From assembly GCF_900096975.1 (NCBI RefSeq), contig NZ_FMYQ01000007.1:62001-126000 (forward strand): a stretch of DNA of 64,000 bases, given 5' to 3'. Position numbers and translations under genes: made by a program. The notes under the pieces were generated by a model, which made no database searches, was not told the origin of the DNA, and was given only the letters and a program-made list of their open reading frames with translations. This stretch comes from Paraburkholderia lycopersici (lineage in GTDB: Bacteria; Pseudomonadota; Gammaproteobacteria; Burkholderiales; Burkholderiaceae). Below are positions 9,534 to 18,240 of the stretch, in pieces (position 1 is the first letter of the stretch; each line of letters begins with the position of its first letter).

Positions 9534-9908
9534 ATGATGTCAACAGCTAACGCGGCAGGAGGCGGAGACTTACAGTTTACGCCAGCGGTTTTTTCACCCG
9601 ATGAGGGTGTTCTCTTCTCTGTATATGGACTGAACCTCGGGTACCACGCGTTCACTCTTTCGTACGAAGCGGCGTGTGAGCAACTGGGCGCGCGACATCA
9701 GACCCAGCAGGAAATGCTGCTCGTATTCCAGCTTAACCACCCGCGAATCGCTCGAGCCATCAAGCAGAAGACGTTGCCGCAAAACGGCTGCCGGGTCGTC
9801 CTTGAAACTGCTGATTTTGTTGCACAGCCGAAGCCTCCGAGAGCCGCCGAGGCGACTTCTCCTTCCAATGACTCGGGACCGTCGGGTCTAGATGCCGAAA
9901 ATGAGTGA
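9534..9908 (+). CDS. Small unknown protein
   Basis: 124 residues starting at tandem ATG codons (9534 and 9537), with GGGGGA upstream. A compact N-terminal part of about 95 residues contains F-S-P-D-E-G-V-L-F; the tail is rich in Pro, Ser and Asp and probably disordered. No signal peptide. The 3' end overlaps the convergent flavoprotein gene by 21 bases. I do not recognise the family. Confidence 0.5.
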   Translation: MMSTANAAGGGDLQFTPAVFSPDEGVLFSVYGLNLGYHAFTLSYEAACEQLGARHQTQQEMLLVFQLNHPRIARAIKQKTLPQNGCRVVLETADFVAQPKPPRAAEATSPSNDSGPSGLDAENE

Positions 9909-10793
9909 GCGGTGAGTAGCGACGCCGGCGGCAACTCCAGCTGCAGCGGCGAATGAAGCATTTGCCCAGGCGGTGGCGGCATCGCCTGCGGCAAAGACTC
10001 CGGGAACGCTCGTCTGCTTCAAGTCATTGACGTGAATTACTGGACCCATCGGCCCCTCATCAAAGTCGCACCCGAGTTGCTCGGCGAGGCTGCTGGCCAT
10101 GTGAGTGCGCGGGCCGACGAACAGCGCGTCGATGGCAACAACTCGACCATCGGCAAGACGCAATCCCGTCAGGTCCGGTGCATCGCCCAAGACCTCGACC
10201 ACGGGGCTACGCTCAATGAGCACGTTTCGACCTTTGAGCAGGGCCGCGTCGTCAGCGCTCTCTTCGATGATTCCCTGTGTGAAGAACGTCGTTGGCCCCC
10301 AATCTGGAATCAGCAACGCCTGATGGACTGACAACGCGTTCGTCGCCAGGACGCCGAGCTTCTTGTCGGCAACTTCATAGCCGTGACAATACGGGCAGTG
10401 GAGCACACTTACACCCCAACGCTCTTGGAGACCAGGCAACGCAGGTAGTTCATCCCGAACGCCCGTTGCGAGCAGTATCCTGCTCCCCTTGAAGGAGCGC
10501 GCGTCGTTCAATGTCACGACAAACTGTTCGTCGGCGCGCCGGGCCTCCTTGGCTTCAGCCGTCACGATTTCGACGGTCGGATATTTGGCCAACTGGGCCG
10601 TGGCTTCGCTAACGATATCCGCCGGGCTTTTGCCGTCCTGGCCGAAGAAACCATGCGAGTGGGCGGCAAACCGGTTGCGAGGGCTTTTCCCGTCAACCAC
10701 GAGCACGCGGCGCCTCGCCCGTGCCAGTTGCATGGCTGCAGACAACCCGGCGAAACTGCCACCAACCACGATGACGTCAAATTGCGACTGCAT
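9888..10793 (-). CDS. FAD/NAD(P)-dependent disulfide-reductase-like protein (thioredoxin reductase family)
   Basis: 301 residues, near the usual length of low-molecular-weight thioredoxin reductases. An FAD-binding GGSFAG motif is at 11-16. A redox-active C133-P-Y-C136 pair lies in HCPYCHGYE, and the ATG-type second FAD motif appears near the end (FAAGDAA). The NADPH-binding glycine motif between them is poorly conserved. Such stand-alone relatives are common beside Rrf2 genes. It is divergent from an Rrf2 regulator with a palindrome in the shared promoter, so regulation by that protein is likely. Whether the partner is a thioredoxin or another substrate is unknown. Confidence 0.85.
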   Translation of the reverse strand: MQSQFDVIVVGGSFAGLSAAMQLARARRRVLVVDGKSPRNRFAAHSHGFFGQDGKSPADIVSEATAQLAKYPTVEIVTAEAKEARRADEQFVVTLNDARSFKGSRILLATGVRDELPALPGLQERWGVSVLHCPYCHGYEVADKKLGVLATNALSVHQALLIPDWGPTTFFTQGIIEESADDAALLKGRNVLIERSPVVEVLGDAPDLTGLRLADGRVVAIDALFVGPRTHMASSLAEQLGCDFDEGPMGPVIHVNDLKQTSVPGVFAAGDAATAWANASFAAAAGVAAGVATHRSLIFGI

Positions 10794-10859
10794 GAGGTTC
10801 TCCCATTCTGAGGTGAAACAAGGAGCGCCGACAGGGCCGGAGCCATCGGCAAGTCAAAT

Positions 10860-10880
10860 ATGTAACATGTGAAGTTACAT
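10860..10880. promoter_or_regulatory. Palindromic operator candidate between flavoprotein and Rrf2 genes
   Basis: ATGTAAC at 10860-10866 is a perfect inverted repeat of GTTACAT at 10874-10880 with a 7-base spacer. It lies midway in the 128-base divergent promoter region, the usual place for an autoregulating Rrf2 repressor. Confidence 0.65.
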
Positions 10881-10921
10881 GATAGCTCTATGGTATCCTC
10901 TTTCGCAACTTATCGAGTTTC

Positions 10922-11386
10922 ATGAAATGGTCGACCGGGATGAGAGTTGATAGTCGGATGTCGCGTACGTTGCACGCGTTGATTCACATGGAGCGCGCGG
11001 ACGGCCCCCTGACGTCAGATGCACTGGCGGAAATGCTCGGGACGAACCCGGTCGTCGTGCGGCGCATGTTCGGGGGTTTGCGGGACAACGGATACGTGCA
11101 GTCGGAAAAGGGGCACGGCGGCGGCTGGGTCTTGGCCAAGCCGCTCGAAGAAATTACGCTCCTGGACATCTATCGCGCGGTGGGCGAGCCGCCATTGTTC
11201 TCGGACCTTGTGTCGGATGACCACCCCGAATGTCTGGTTGAGCAGGCCGTGAACGCGCACTTATCGGAAACGCTCCGTGAAGCGGAGAGCGCACTGCTGG
11301 CTAAGTTTGAGAGCGTCACTATTGCAATGCTTCTCTCTGACTTCAACGCCACATTGACGGGCAGGCGAAGAGGCCGGCAGCGTTGA
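10922..11386 (+). CDS. Rrf2-family transcriptional regulator
   Basis: 154 residues. The winged helix-turn-helix is typical of Rrf2: LHALIHM, then LAEMLGTNPVVVRRMFGGLRD, then the glycine-rich wing GHGGGWVLAKP and ITLLDIYRAVGEPPLF. IscR-type proteins have three clustered Fe-S cysteines; here only one Cys is present (HPECLV, about residue 101), so it is more likely a thiol-sensing or non-cluster member. In-frame ATGs at 10940 and 10958 are alternative starts. It probably controls the divergent disulfide-reductase-like gene and itself. Confidence 0.88.
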   Translation: MKWSTGMRVDSRMSRTLHALIHMERADGPLTSDALAEMLGTNPVVVRRMFGGLRDNGYVQSEKGHGGGWVLAKPLEEITLLDIYRAVGEPPLFSDLVSDDHPECLVEQAVNAHLSETLREAESALLAKFESVTIAMLLSDFNATLTGRRRGRQR

Positions 11387-11499
11387 TGCGAAAGGAATAC
11401 GGACCGCTTCCCAGGCACTCCGAAAGGATTGTTTGGTGAAGCTTGAGTGCGCGTCGCGCAAATATCTGTGTGTCCTCGTCGCTCGCGGCTACTGAACGT

Positions 11500-11664
11500 C
11501 TAGGCCAGTTTCAGTGCGAGCAAGTCGATGAATTGACGGACCCTTGCCGGCAAGTGACGGCCTAGACGGCGGTAAAAAGGTTTCCTTCCGTGGATGGCTT
11601 GGATGTCGAAATCCGCTTCCTGATGAAGGAAGTCAAAAGACACCTTTAGGTACCGGACTTATAT
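11500..11664 (-). pseudogene. LysR-type regulator remnant (C-terminal end only)
   Basis: About 50 open codons on the minus strand end in a segment reading GRHLPARVRQFIDLLAL, the usual end of LysR effector domains, then a stop at 11500. There is a stop directly upstream and no start or DNA-binding domain. It lies just after the stop of the 102-residue gene. I read it as a fossil of a LysR gene. Confidence 0.55.
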
Positions 11665-11680
11665 CTCCGAGTAGCGGAGA
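11664..11680. terminator. Small hairpin after the 102-residue gene
   Basis: TCTCCG (11664-11669) pairs with CGGAGA (11675-11680) around a 5-base loop immediately beyond the stop of the minus-strand gene ending at 11685. It could act as its terminator; no long T tract is present. Confidence 0.35.
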
Positions 11681-11684
11681 AATG

Positions 11685-11993
11685 CTACTTGCGGCCCTTT
11701 AGTGTGAACGGCTCCAAGAGCGATTGAACGTCCACTTGTTGGCCCTGAAGTACAAGTAGGCGAGCGTGAAGCACGGTATTTTCAAGAACGAGCTTTGCGG
11801 TGCTGAGCAGGTACATCGCATGCATGTCCGACTCCGCCATCGCGGATTCCACCGCGTGGTGTCGCTCGACAAGAGAGCTCATGACGAGCCGTCGTAGCTC
11901 CTGTTCACCAAACGGCAGGTCGGCGTAGTCAATGGGGTCCTCTGCTTCGACTTCGCGCAGCAGGTCGACAAGCGCATCGATGCTCACTTCCAT
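11685..11993 (-). CDS. Small acidic helical protein, copy 1 of a duplicated pair
   Basis: 102 residues, very similar in length and sequence to 42120-42428. Shared blocks include DPIDYADLPFGE and the stretch LLSTAKLVLENTVLHARLL. The start is supported by AAGGAG seven bases before the ATG, and the 50 bases upstream are also conserved between copies. Hydrophobic heptad-like spacing in the second half suggests helices. Family and function unknown. The presence of an intact copy on each side of the catabolic region argues for a functional gene. Confidence 0.65.
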   Translation of the reverse strand: MEVSIDALVDLLREVEAEDPIDYADLPFGEQELRRLVMSSLVERHHAVESAMAESDMHAMYLLSTAKLVLENTVLHARLLVLQGQQVDVQSLLEPFTLKGRK

Positions 11994-12206
11994 GTGCCAG
12001 CTCCTTGACGTGGGTCAGACTGTTCACGAAGTGCTTCCAGCCTAACGATTTCCGCGTCGAACGTCTAGCGTCCGCATGTGAAACGTGAGCAACATTTATA
12101 CGTACGCCGCGCCGCCTAGGGGCCGGCGTCAACGCCCGCTTCAGCCACCCGAATCTTTGTCTTCAGAAGTTGGAGTCCGCAGCACACACGAAGCAGCAGG
12201 GGAACT

Positions 12207-12500
12207 TCAGGAGGCCGAAATAGAAGGTTTTCTGCGACGCTTGCCCGGACGTATCGCGAGGTCCTTTTCTACTTTCACATGTTCGCAGAAATCTTTGACA
12301 AGCGTCGGTACCAGGCGGCCGGACATCGTTTGAATCTGGAACTCATGACGGCTCAGGACATCGTCCTTTAGTGGTATAGCGACGAAGCCGTCTTCCTCAT
12401 AGCGACCTGTGACTGAGAGCATCGCCGTGAACATGAGCGCTCCCGTCTGTCTGGCGAACGCGTACATCGAGTATCTGTTGTTGCTCTCGAGTATCCAGCC
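12207..12500 (-). pseudogene. LysR-type regulator remnant (effector-domain end)
   Basis: An 86-codon frame from an internal ATG at 12467 extends upstream without a good start. It reads ESNNRYSMYAFARQTGAL, then FVAIPLKDD and a long final helix, matching the last third of a LysR effector-binding domain (VESNS...AFVRAG...IPL.D). No helix-turn-helix part is nearby in frame. A truncated relic is more likely than a working 86-residue protein. Confidence 0.5.
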
Positions 12501-12662
12501 TCGTCTTGACAGTAGATGAGGTCAACTGTGACTCGGGATGCCGGCGTATGGGAAGCGCCAGTGCGAAACGCTTGAAGAGCTTCTGCGCCGGCCGCCTCGA
12601 GTCGGAACAGAGCCTGCGGCCGAAAATCGCGCATGCGAACCTACCCCATGCCCTGAGACGCC

Positions 12663-13145
12663 TCAGCAATTTAAATCACGTCGCGTCATCGAGCCCACTT
12701 TGGCTCGAGCTATCAATGCTCCTATCGTGAGCTGCTCTTGGGGTGCCGCACGTAGGTTCATCTGGGCCCTGCGATGCGCATCGACTAGCGAGGCCACGGG
12801 AGCAGTTTCCAGTTGCCTGTCGTAGAGCTCGAGTAACCGCGCCGTGGGCGATTCCGCATCGGCTCGCAAACTGAATGGTCCATCCAGTTTCGACTCCAGC
12901 GAAATTGAAACAAACTTCTCATCTGCTTCGGAGAAGATGCTCGCATCGCCTGAACCATAGCCTGCTTCGTAGAGATAGAAGGACGCAAACATCGTCCGCA
13001 CAATAGTCCCCAGATGAAAAGCTCTTCCATGTGCCGTGCGCAAAGCGAAAAAGCAAAGATGAAGACGGAGAGATTCGTCGACGCGAGCACTCGGCGGCAG
13101 ATGGAATGGCCGTCCCTGGCGAGTCTTTACTCGACGCTTATCCAT
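12663..13145 (-). CDS. Unknown basic protein of a Burkholderia-type small family
   Basis: 160 residues with a basic N-terminus (MDKRRVKTRQGRPFHLPPSARVD) and a mixed helical body containing FASFYLYEAGYG. It resembles small Burkholderia proteins sometimes labelled Fis-like without experimental support. No helix-turn-helix is obvious to me. No signal peptide. Monocistronic, between the LysR relic and the GntR gene. Confidence 0.5.
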   Translation of the reverse strand: MDKRRVKTRQGRPFHLPPSARVDESLRLHLCFFALRTAHGRAFHLGTIVRTMFASFYLYEAGYGSGDASIFSEADEKFVSISLESKLDGPFSLRADAESPTARLLELYDRQLETAPVASLVDAHRRAQMNLRAAPQEQLTIGALIARAKVGSMTRRDLNC

Positions 13146-13381
13146 ATGGAATCCTATATAATTGAAATTGCCGAGATGAGAATCGGGTTATTGACACCGC
13201 GGCGAGTGGGATAATGTTGATTGCGGCCCTCGTATCGAGCGTCGTCGAGTGCGATAGCTCCCGCGGCTCTGTCCTGCGACGAGGATTGCGCCTATAGCGC
13301 TACCGAAAGAAGATTAACGGAGGCAAATTGTGTGATTTCTGACCCGGTTGGGAATGTGGGGCGCGTCGCCACCGGCGCGAC

Positions 13382-14086
13382 TCACTCCGAGTCAGCTTCG
13401 CGCTTCGCCACCCATGGCTCAAGCGTGTTCGCAGGTCGAGTGCCGCCAAATCGGTCGATTATTTCGACCATATACTCACGCGCGGCTTCGGCGGCCTTGC
13501 GAGAGTCTGCGGCTTGAATCGCATCCACAAGCTTCCCGTCGTATTCAAGCGCTAAGGCGCGATTGTCCGCTTCCCGGTACTGCTTGTTTCTCATTATCAG
13601 GAACTGGTCTTCGAGCACCCGGCAGACACGGCTCAATGCCTCATTGTGTCCGGCTTCAATAAGACACAGCCGTAGAAGATGCGCGCTGTTCGAAAACCCT
13701 TTCGCGTCGCCCTCAGCGTGCGCCGCCTGCATGCCTTCAAAGTGTTCAGCAAGCTCTGTCTTCTGTCCATCTGTTGCACGTTTTGCCGCGTGTGCAGCCA
13801 ACGTAGCGTCGAGTGTCAGCCTGACCGCGATACGGTCAAGGAAGTCATCGTGCGAATCCGCAGGGAGGCTATAGCCGCGGTCCGAATCCGTGATGAGACC
13901 TTCTCGGGCAAGCTGAAAGAGGGCTTCGCGAATCGGCGTTCGGGAGACGCCGTAGTGCGCAGCCAGTTCAAGCTCGACCAACCTCTGACCAGGGTAAAAC
14001 AAGCCATTGCGCAGGTCTTCGCGCAACATTCGATAGACTTGGTCGCGGAGGCGGTCGCTCTGTACGACGCGTCGAGGGCTGTTCAT
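13382..14086 (-). CDS. GntR-family (FCD/FadR-type) transcriptional regulator
   Basis: 234 residues. The N-terminal winged helix (YRMLREDLRNGLFYPGQRLVELELAAHYGVSRTPIREAL) is the standard GntR pattern. The C-terminal half is an all-helical FCD domain with the characteristic early Arg and Asp (DDFLDRIAVRLTLDA) and a late His (HNEALSRV). FCD regulators usually respond to acidic metabolites and repress nearby catabolic genes. It is divergent from the ferredoxin reductase that opens the aromatic cluster, so it is the prime candidate regulator. Possible sites with TGTATACA-like cores are listed separately. Confidence 0.92.
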   Translation of the reverse strand: MNSPRRVVQSDRLRDQVYRMLREDLRNGLFYPGQRLVELELAAHYGVSRTPIREALFQLAREGLITDSDRGYSLPADSHDDFLDRIAVRLTLDATLAAHAAKRATDGQKTELAEHFEGMQAAHAEGDAKGFSNSAHLLRLCLIEAGHNEALSRVCRVLEDQFLIMRNKQYREADNRALALEYDGKLVDAIQAADSRKAAEAAREYMVEIIDRFGGTRPANTLEPWVAKREADSE

Positions 14087-14288
14087 GTGAGTGCTATGCG
14101 TTAATTGAGGCGCTGGAGAATACGCCAGTCTACGGACGAAGTATATCCAGTGAATTCACCGCTTGGGTACCTTGGATGAGGTGGTAAACGCATGATTTAT
14201 CCTCATGGGTACGGGTCTGAAAAATGATTTGCGGCTCCCGCTTCCCGCGCCGTACTCTGCACCGTACTGGTTTGTGCGGAAGAGAGAA

Positions 14289-15527
14289 ATGGGAACGCTT
14301 AACACGGAAGCACCGTACGTCATCGTTGGCGGTGGAATTGCAGGGGTATCGGCGGCCGAGGCGCTGCGCGATTGCGGATTCGACGGACGTATCGTCCTGA
14401 TTAACGAGGAGTCGACGGCTCCATACGACCGTCCGCCGCTGTCGAAGGACGTGCTGCGCTCGAGTGACCTTCCCCAAAATATATGGTTGCGCAATGACGC
14501 GTTTTACGCGTCGCGCGGCATCGAGGTGCGCACCGGAGTTGGCGCTGTAGCAATAGACGCCGTTGGGAAGACGGTGAAGCTCTCGGATGGCGACGTAGTC
14601 AGCTATGCGAAGCTGTTGCTCGCGACAGGGTCGCGGGCTCGGGAGCTGGCGATGTTTCCCATCGGGAACCCGCTCGTGCACTACCTGCGTACTTTGGACG
14701 ACGCGCAAGGGTTGCGTTGCGACCTCGACAAGCTCGGCGATGATGGGCATCTGCTCGTTGTCGGTGCCGGGGTCATTGGCCTCGAAGTGGCGGCGATTGC
14801 GCGCGAACTCGGTTTGCGCGTGACGGTTGTTGAAGCAGGTGCACGCCCGCTCGCGCGTTCGGCCAGCCCTTTGCTCGCGGCCTTTCTCGCCCGCGCTCAT
14901 GCGGACCGTGGCGTTGATATCCGCTGTGGCGTAACACTTCAGTCGGCGGACTTTCTGGGCGATGGCTATGACGTTGCGCTTTCGGACGGTACGGAAGTCC
15001 ATGCCGACGTAGTGCTTGTCGCAATCGGAATTTTGCCCAATGCTGGCCTCGCCCGCTCCGCCGGCGTCGAGGTCGTCCCTGAAGGGATTCGCACGGACGG
15101 GTTGGGGCGCACCAGTGTGCAGGACATCTACGCGGCAGGCGAGGTGGCCTATCACTACAACCAGCGACATCAGGCTTTCCGGCGCGAGGAGACCTGGCAG
15201 CACGCCGCAGACCATGGCGCCCACGTTGCTCGGTGTATGGCTGGTCAAGATGAGCAATATGCGTCGACGATGGCGTACTGGACTGACCAGTATCAGTTCA
15301 GCATCCAGGTCTTCGGCAACCCGCACGGCACAAGTGAAGTGATTCGGGGCGACAGCGGAAGCGACGCATTCTCGATTTTCCATCTCGACCACTCGGCAAT
15401 CTGCGGCGTCACTGCAGTGAATGCGGCGCGTGAACTGCGCAAGAGCAAGCCGCTTGTTCTGAAGGGAGCGGTCGTCCCCGACCATGTGATTAGCGACCCC
15501 AATGCCGACCCGTATAGCTGCGCGTAA
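14289..15527 (+). CDS. FAD-dependent ferredoxin reductase for Rieske oxygenases
   Basis: 412 residues from the ATG at 14289 (purine-rich GGAAGAGAG upstream); a frame extension to 14205 lacks this support. It has an N-terminal FAD motif (VIVGGGIAGVSAAEAL), the PYDRPPLSK segment typical of BphA4, CarAd and rhodocoxin reductases, an NAD-binding GAGVIGLEVAA motif, and the second FAD motif (YAAGEV). It would pass electrons from NAD(P)H to the Rieske ferredoxin encoded at 28045-28365, 13 kb away; no other ferredoxin is visible in the cluster. First gene of a three-gene run with the VOC and GhrA-like genes. Confidence 0.92.
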   Translation: MGTLNTEAPYVIVGGGIAGVSAAEALRDCGFDGRIVLINEESTAPYDRPPLSKDVLRSSDLPQNIWLRNDAFYASRGIEVRTGVGAVAIDAVGKTVKLSDGDVVSYAKLLLATGSRARELAMFPIGNPLVHYLRTLDDAQGLRCDLDKLGDDGHLLVVGAGVIGLEVAAIARELGLRVTVVEAGARPLARSASPLLAAFLARAHADRGVDIRCGVTLQSADFLGDGYDVALSDGTEVHADVVLVAIGILPNAGLARSAGVEVVPEGIRTDGLGRTSVQDIYAAGEVAYHYNQRHQAFRREETWQHAADHGAHVARCMAGQDEQYASTMAYWTDQYQFSIQVFGNPHGTSEVIRGDSGSDAFSIFHLDHSAICGVTAVNAARELRKSKPLVLKGAVVPDHVISDPNADPYSCA

Positions 15528-15578
15528 CGAAGGTCGCGTCGCGTCCACCTGATATTTTGTTGAAGAGGAGTATTCATT

Positions 15579-15995
15579 GTGCGTTCGGCACCTTTCCATC
15601 TTGCGTTTCCGGTTACCGACCTGGATGCAGCGAGACACTTTTACGGTTCCATCCTGGGTTGCGAAGAGGGGCGCAGTAGCGACCACTGGATTGACTTCTC
15701 GCTCTTCGGCAACCAAATCGTGACGCACCTGTGCACGTCGCCGAATTCTGCCAACAAAAGCGACGTCGATGGGCATGGTGTCCCGGTGCCTCACTTCGGC
15801 GTTGTTCTGTCGATGGGAGAATTCGACGAGCTTGCTTCGCGTGTTCGCAATGCTGGCATCAAGTTCGAACTGGAACCCCAAATCCGTTTCAAGGGCCTTG
15901 TCGGCGAACAGGCGACGATGTTCTTCAAGGACCCGTCTGGCAATGCACTTGAGTTCAAGGCGTTCGCCGATATGGGCCAGTTGTTTGCGAAGTGA
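15579..15995 (+). CDS. VOC-family (glyoxalase/dioxygenase-fold) protein
   Basis: 138 residues from a GTG with GAGGAG upstream. A single VOC module: [22 protein letters not shown] at the start, PHFGVVLSM in the middle and [12 protein letters not shown] at the end supply His, His and Glu as potential metal ligands. Single-domain members include glyoxalase-like isomerases and small dioxygenases. It lies between the reductase and the GhrA-like gene with short gaps, so it is probably in the same operon and acts on a pathway intermediate. The reaction is unknown. Confidence 0.85.
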   Translation: MRSAPFHLAFPVTDLDAARHFYGSILGCEEGRSSDHWIDFSLFGNQIVTHLCTSPNSANKSDVDGHGVPVPHFGVVLSMGEFDELASRVRNAGIKFELEPQIRFKGLVGEQATMFFKDPSGNALEFKAFADMGQLFAK

Positions 15996-16007
15996 GCCAG
16001 AAAGACG

Positions 16008-16946
16008 ATGGATATTCTCTTCGCAATGAACGGGGCGAACACCCGTGACTGGCTTGACGGGCTGCATTCGGCACTTCCTGAGGCCCGTATCCGTACGTGG
16101 GAACGTGGCGACAATGCGGCGGCGGACTACGTGTTGTACTGGAAGGCCGACGCCGCTGCATTGTCTCGGCGCGATGGGCTCAAGGCGATATTCAACATGG
16201 GCGCCGGGGTCGACGCACTCTTGCGCATCGTCCACGAGAACCCGGACGCGGTTGCGACCGATATCCCCATCGTTCGACTGGAAGACGCAGGCATGGCGCA
16301 GCAGATGGTTGAGTACGCTGTCTACTGCGCACTGCGGTTCGCTCGTCGCTTTGATGAATACGAGTCGCTTTCGCGTCAGCGTATCTGGAAGCCACTCGAC
16401 GCCTACAGTATTGACGACTTTCCCATTGGCGTTCTCGGTGCAGGAAAGCTGGGTTTGCCGGTCGCGCAGGCGCTCGCGAATCTCGGATTTCCCGTGCGTG
16501 TCTACAGTCGCTCTGCGAAAGCAGTGGAGGGCATGATTGCGTACGCCGGTCAAGAGCGCTTGGAAGCCTTCGCGAGCGGAGCCCGGATGCTTGTCAACTT
16601 GCTTCCGAATACTCCCGAGACCGAAGGCATTCTGAATCGCCGGCTCTTCGACGCCATGGCGGATGACGGGTACGTCGTTAACCTCGCACGAGGAAGTCAC
16701 ATCGACGACGCAGACCTCATCGCCGCTCTTGATAGTGGGAAGCTCGCTCGGGCGGTACTCGATGTATTCCGTAACGAGCCGCTCGCAGAAGCGCATCCGT
16801 TCTGGCTGCATGACCGTATCGACGTTACGCCGCATATCTCCGCGCGAACGCTGATTCCCGAAAGTGTTGCGCAGGTTGCTGACAAGATTCGGCGCAGCGA
16901 GCAGGGCGAAAAGCTATTTGGCCTTGACCTCCAACGAGGCTACTGA
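16008..16946 (+). CDS. GhrA-like D-2-hydroxyacid dehydrogenase
   Basis: 312 residues, the usual length of glyoxylate/hydroxypyruvate reductase A. Visible features are NMGAGVDALL, the NAD(P)-binding GVLGAGKLGLPVAQAL, NLARGSHIDDADLIAALD with the following active-site region, and the C-terminal HPFW and TPHISA elements. It would reduce a 2-oxo acid with NAD(P)H. It starts 12 bases after the VOC gene, so it is co-transcribed. Within a meta-cleavage cluster it may reduce a 2-oxo side product, but the substrate is not evident. Confidence 0.88.
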   Translation: MDILFAMNGANTRDWLDGLHSALPEARIRTWERGDNAAADYVLYWKADAAALSRRDGLKAIFNMGAGVDALLRIVHENPDAVATDIPIVRLEDAGMAQQMVEYAVYCALRFARRFDEYESLSRQRIWKPLDAYSIDDFPIGVLGAGKLGLPVAQALANLGFPVRVYSRSAKAVEGMIAYAGQERLEAFASGARMLVNLLPNTPETEGILNRRLFDAMADDGYVVNLARGSHIDDADLIAALDSGKLARAVLDVFRNEPLAEAHPFWLHDRIDVTPHISARTLIPESVAQVADKIRRSEQGEKLFGLDLQRGY

Positions 16947-16961
16947 GCGAGCCTCGAGGCC

Positions 16962-17981
16962 TCACACGTATTGTTCGAGCGTGGAGGTCACGCTCAAGCG
17001 AGGCTGAATATGTGCTTCGACGGGCGGCGGGGCGACGCTGGAGCTCTTCTCCGCCTCCTCAATAAGCCATTCCTTCATCGCCACCACGGCAGGGTCGGGT
17101 TGCGTTGTCTCACGCATCAGCATGTAGTACTCGCCTGCGCTGGGGACCCGAGACATCAGAGGGCATAGCAGACCCTCCTTATTTTCCAGACTATCAAAGA
17201 TGACGCTTGGAATCAGCGCGATTCCTTTGCCCTCCCGAGCTGCCTGGAGAGTCATGAAGAAGTGGCCGTAGTCGATGGAGCCGGCGCGTGGAGCGGCCGT
17301 GACACCGTGATACTGCAGCCAGTCATGCCACGCGTTCTTGCGGGTTATGTTGTTGATGAGCTTAAAGTTCAACAGGTCTTGCGGCTCGTTAATTGGCTCC
17401 ATGCGCGCCGCGAGCTCCTCTGACATCACAGGGACGAGCGCATCCTCCAGAAGCGGATACGCCTCGAGACCTCTCCAATGGTCGGTCATGACTAGGTCAA
17501 TCCGCGGGCTCGCCGGGCTGTAGCGCTTACCGGGCAGCCGACCGACTCGAATCGCGATATCGATTTCCCTATTCTGTAGGTTTGCGGGTTCAATCGAAGA
17601 TACCAGACGCACTTCAATGTCCGGATGCGCCTCGGTAAACCTCGCCAAACGGGGCATCAGCCAGTAGGAGGCCAGCGAAGGCAGCACGTCCAACGTGAGG
17701 ACTCTATGTGTGTCCCTTAGGCACCGCCGCGTCGCGTCCTCCACGACACCGAGTGCGAGCTGGATGGACTCAAGATAGTCTTTGCCCGCCTCGGTTAGCT
17801 CGATTCGGCGGGTCAAACGAACAAACAACTTCTGTCGCAGAAAGTCTTCGAGTTGCCGTACCTGGCGCGAAATCGCGCCTTGGGTCAGGTGAAGTTCGTC
17901 GGCGGCCAACGTGAATGACAGCAGCCGTCCGGCGGCCTCGAACGCTCGCAGGGCGAGCAACGGGGGAAGACGTTGGGGCAT
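16962..17981 (-). CDS. LysR-type transcriptional regulator (GcvA-like)
   Basis: 339 residues from the ATG at 17981, giving the standard N-terminus MPQRLPPLLALRAFEAAGR; an upstream extension to 18137 is unlikely. The helix-turn-helix is LHLTQGAISRQVRQLEDFLRQKLFVR. The effector domain follows, with the GcvA-subgroup pattern (DIAIRVGR). It is divergent from the aspartate-dehydrogenase-like gene that begins the ring-cleavage operon, the classic arrangement for a LysR activator. Confidence 0.93.
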   Translation of the reverse strand: MPQRLPPLLALRAFEAAGRLLSFTLAADELHLTQGAISRQVRQLEDFLRQKLFVRLTRRIELTEAGKDYLESIQLALGVVEDATRRCLRDTHRVLTLDVLPSLASYWLMPRLARFTEAHPDIEVRLVSSIEPANLQNREIDIAIRVGRLPGKRYSPASPRIDLVMTDHWRGLEAYPLLEDALVPVMSEELAARMEPINEPQDLLNFKLINNITRKNAWHDWLQYHGVTAAPRAGSIDYGHFFMTLQAAREGKGIALIPSVIFDSLENKEGLLCPLMSRVPSAGEYYMLMRETTQPDPAVVAMKEWLIEEAEKSSSVAPPPVEAHIQPRLSVTSTLEQYV

Positions 17982-18049
17982 GGTTCGGTCTCTTCTGTGC
18001 GGACAAATGTAGCAAAACTGTCGACGCACTGTGTCTACGCTTGGCCCCA

Positions 18050-18059
18050 CTGTATACAG
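18050..18059. promoter_or_regulatory. Perfect palindrome CTGTATACAG, candidate regulator site
   Basis: A 10-base perfect palindrome in the divergent region between the LysR gene and the ring-cleavage operon. Close relatives occur at 22401-22410 (CTGTGCACAG) and 26812-26821 (TTGCATACAG), each upstream of another catabolic transcription unit. TGTATACA-type cores fit FCD-GntR operators. Confidence 0.45.
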
Positions 18060-18240
18060 CACACAATCAAAACGGAAGCGGAAATTTAAGTTTGTCGTCC
18101 TGAGCCGGGAAAACCCCGATGGCGGGGGCGGACCCATGAATCTGAGGCATGCGTAGAGAACAATAAAGTGGTTTGTCGGGTCTGCATCTGCGCTCCTACC
18201 ATCTCCTGACAGCCTGCCGCCTACACTGGCGCAGAGCCAA

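Noticed and set aside
14130..16835. A 901-codon open frame on the minus strand opposite the reductase, VOC and GhrA-like genes
   Set aside because: It is antisense to three genes with complete catalytic motifs; the product has an unnatural composition with many Arg, His and Cys. It is a GC-rich shadow frame.
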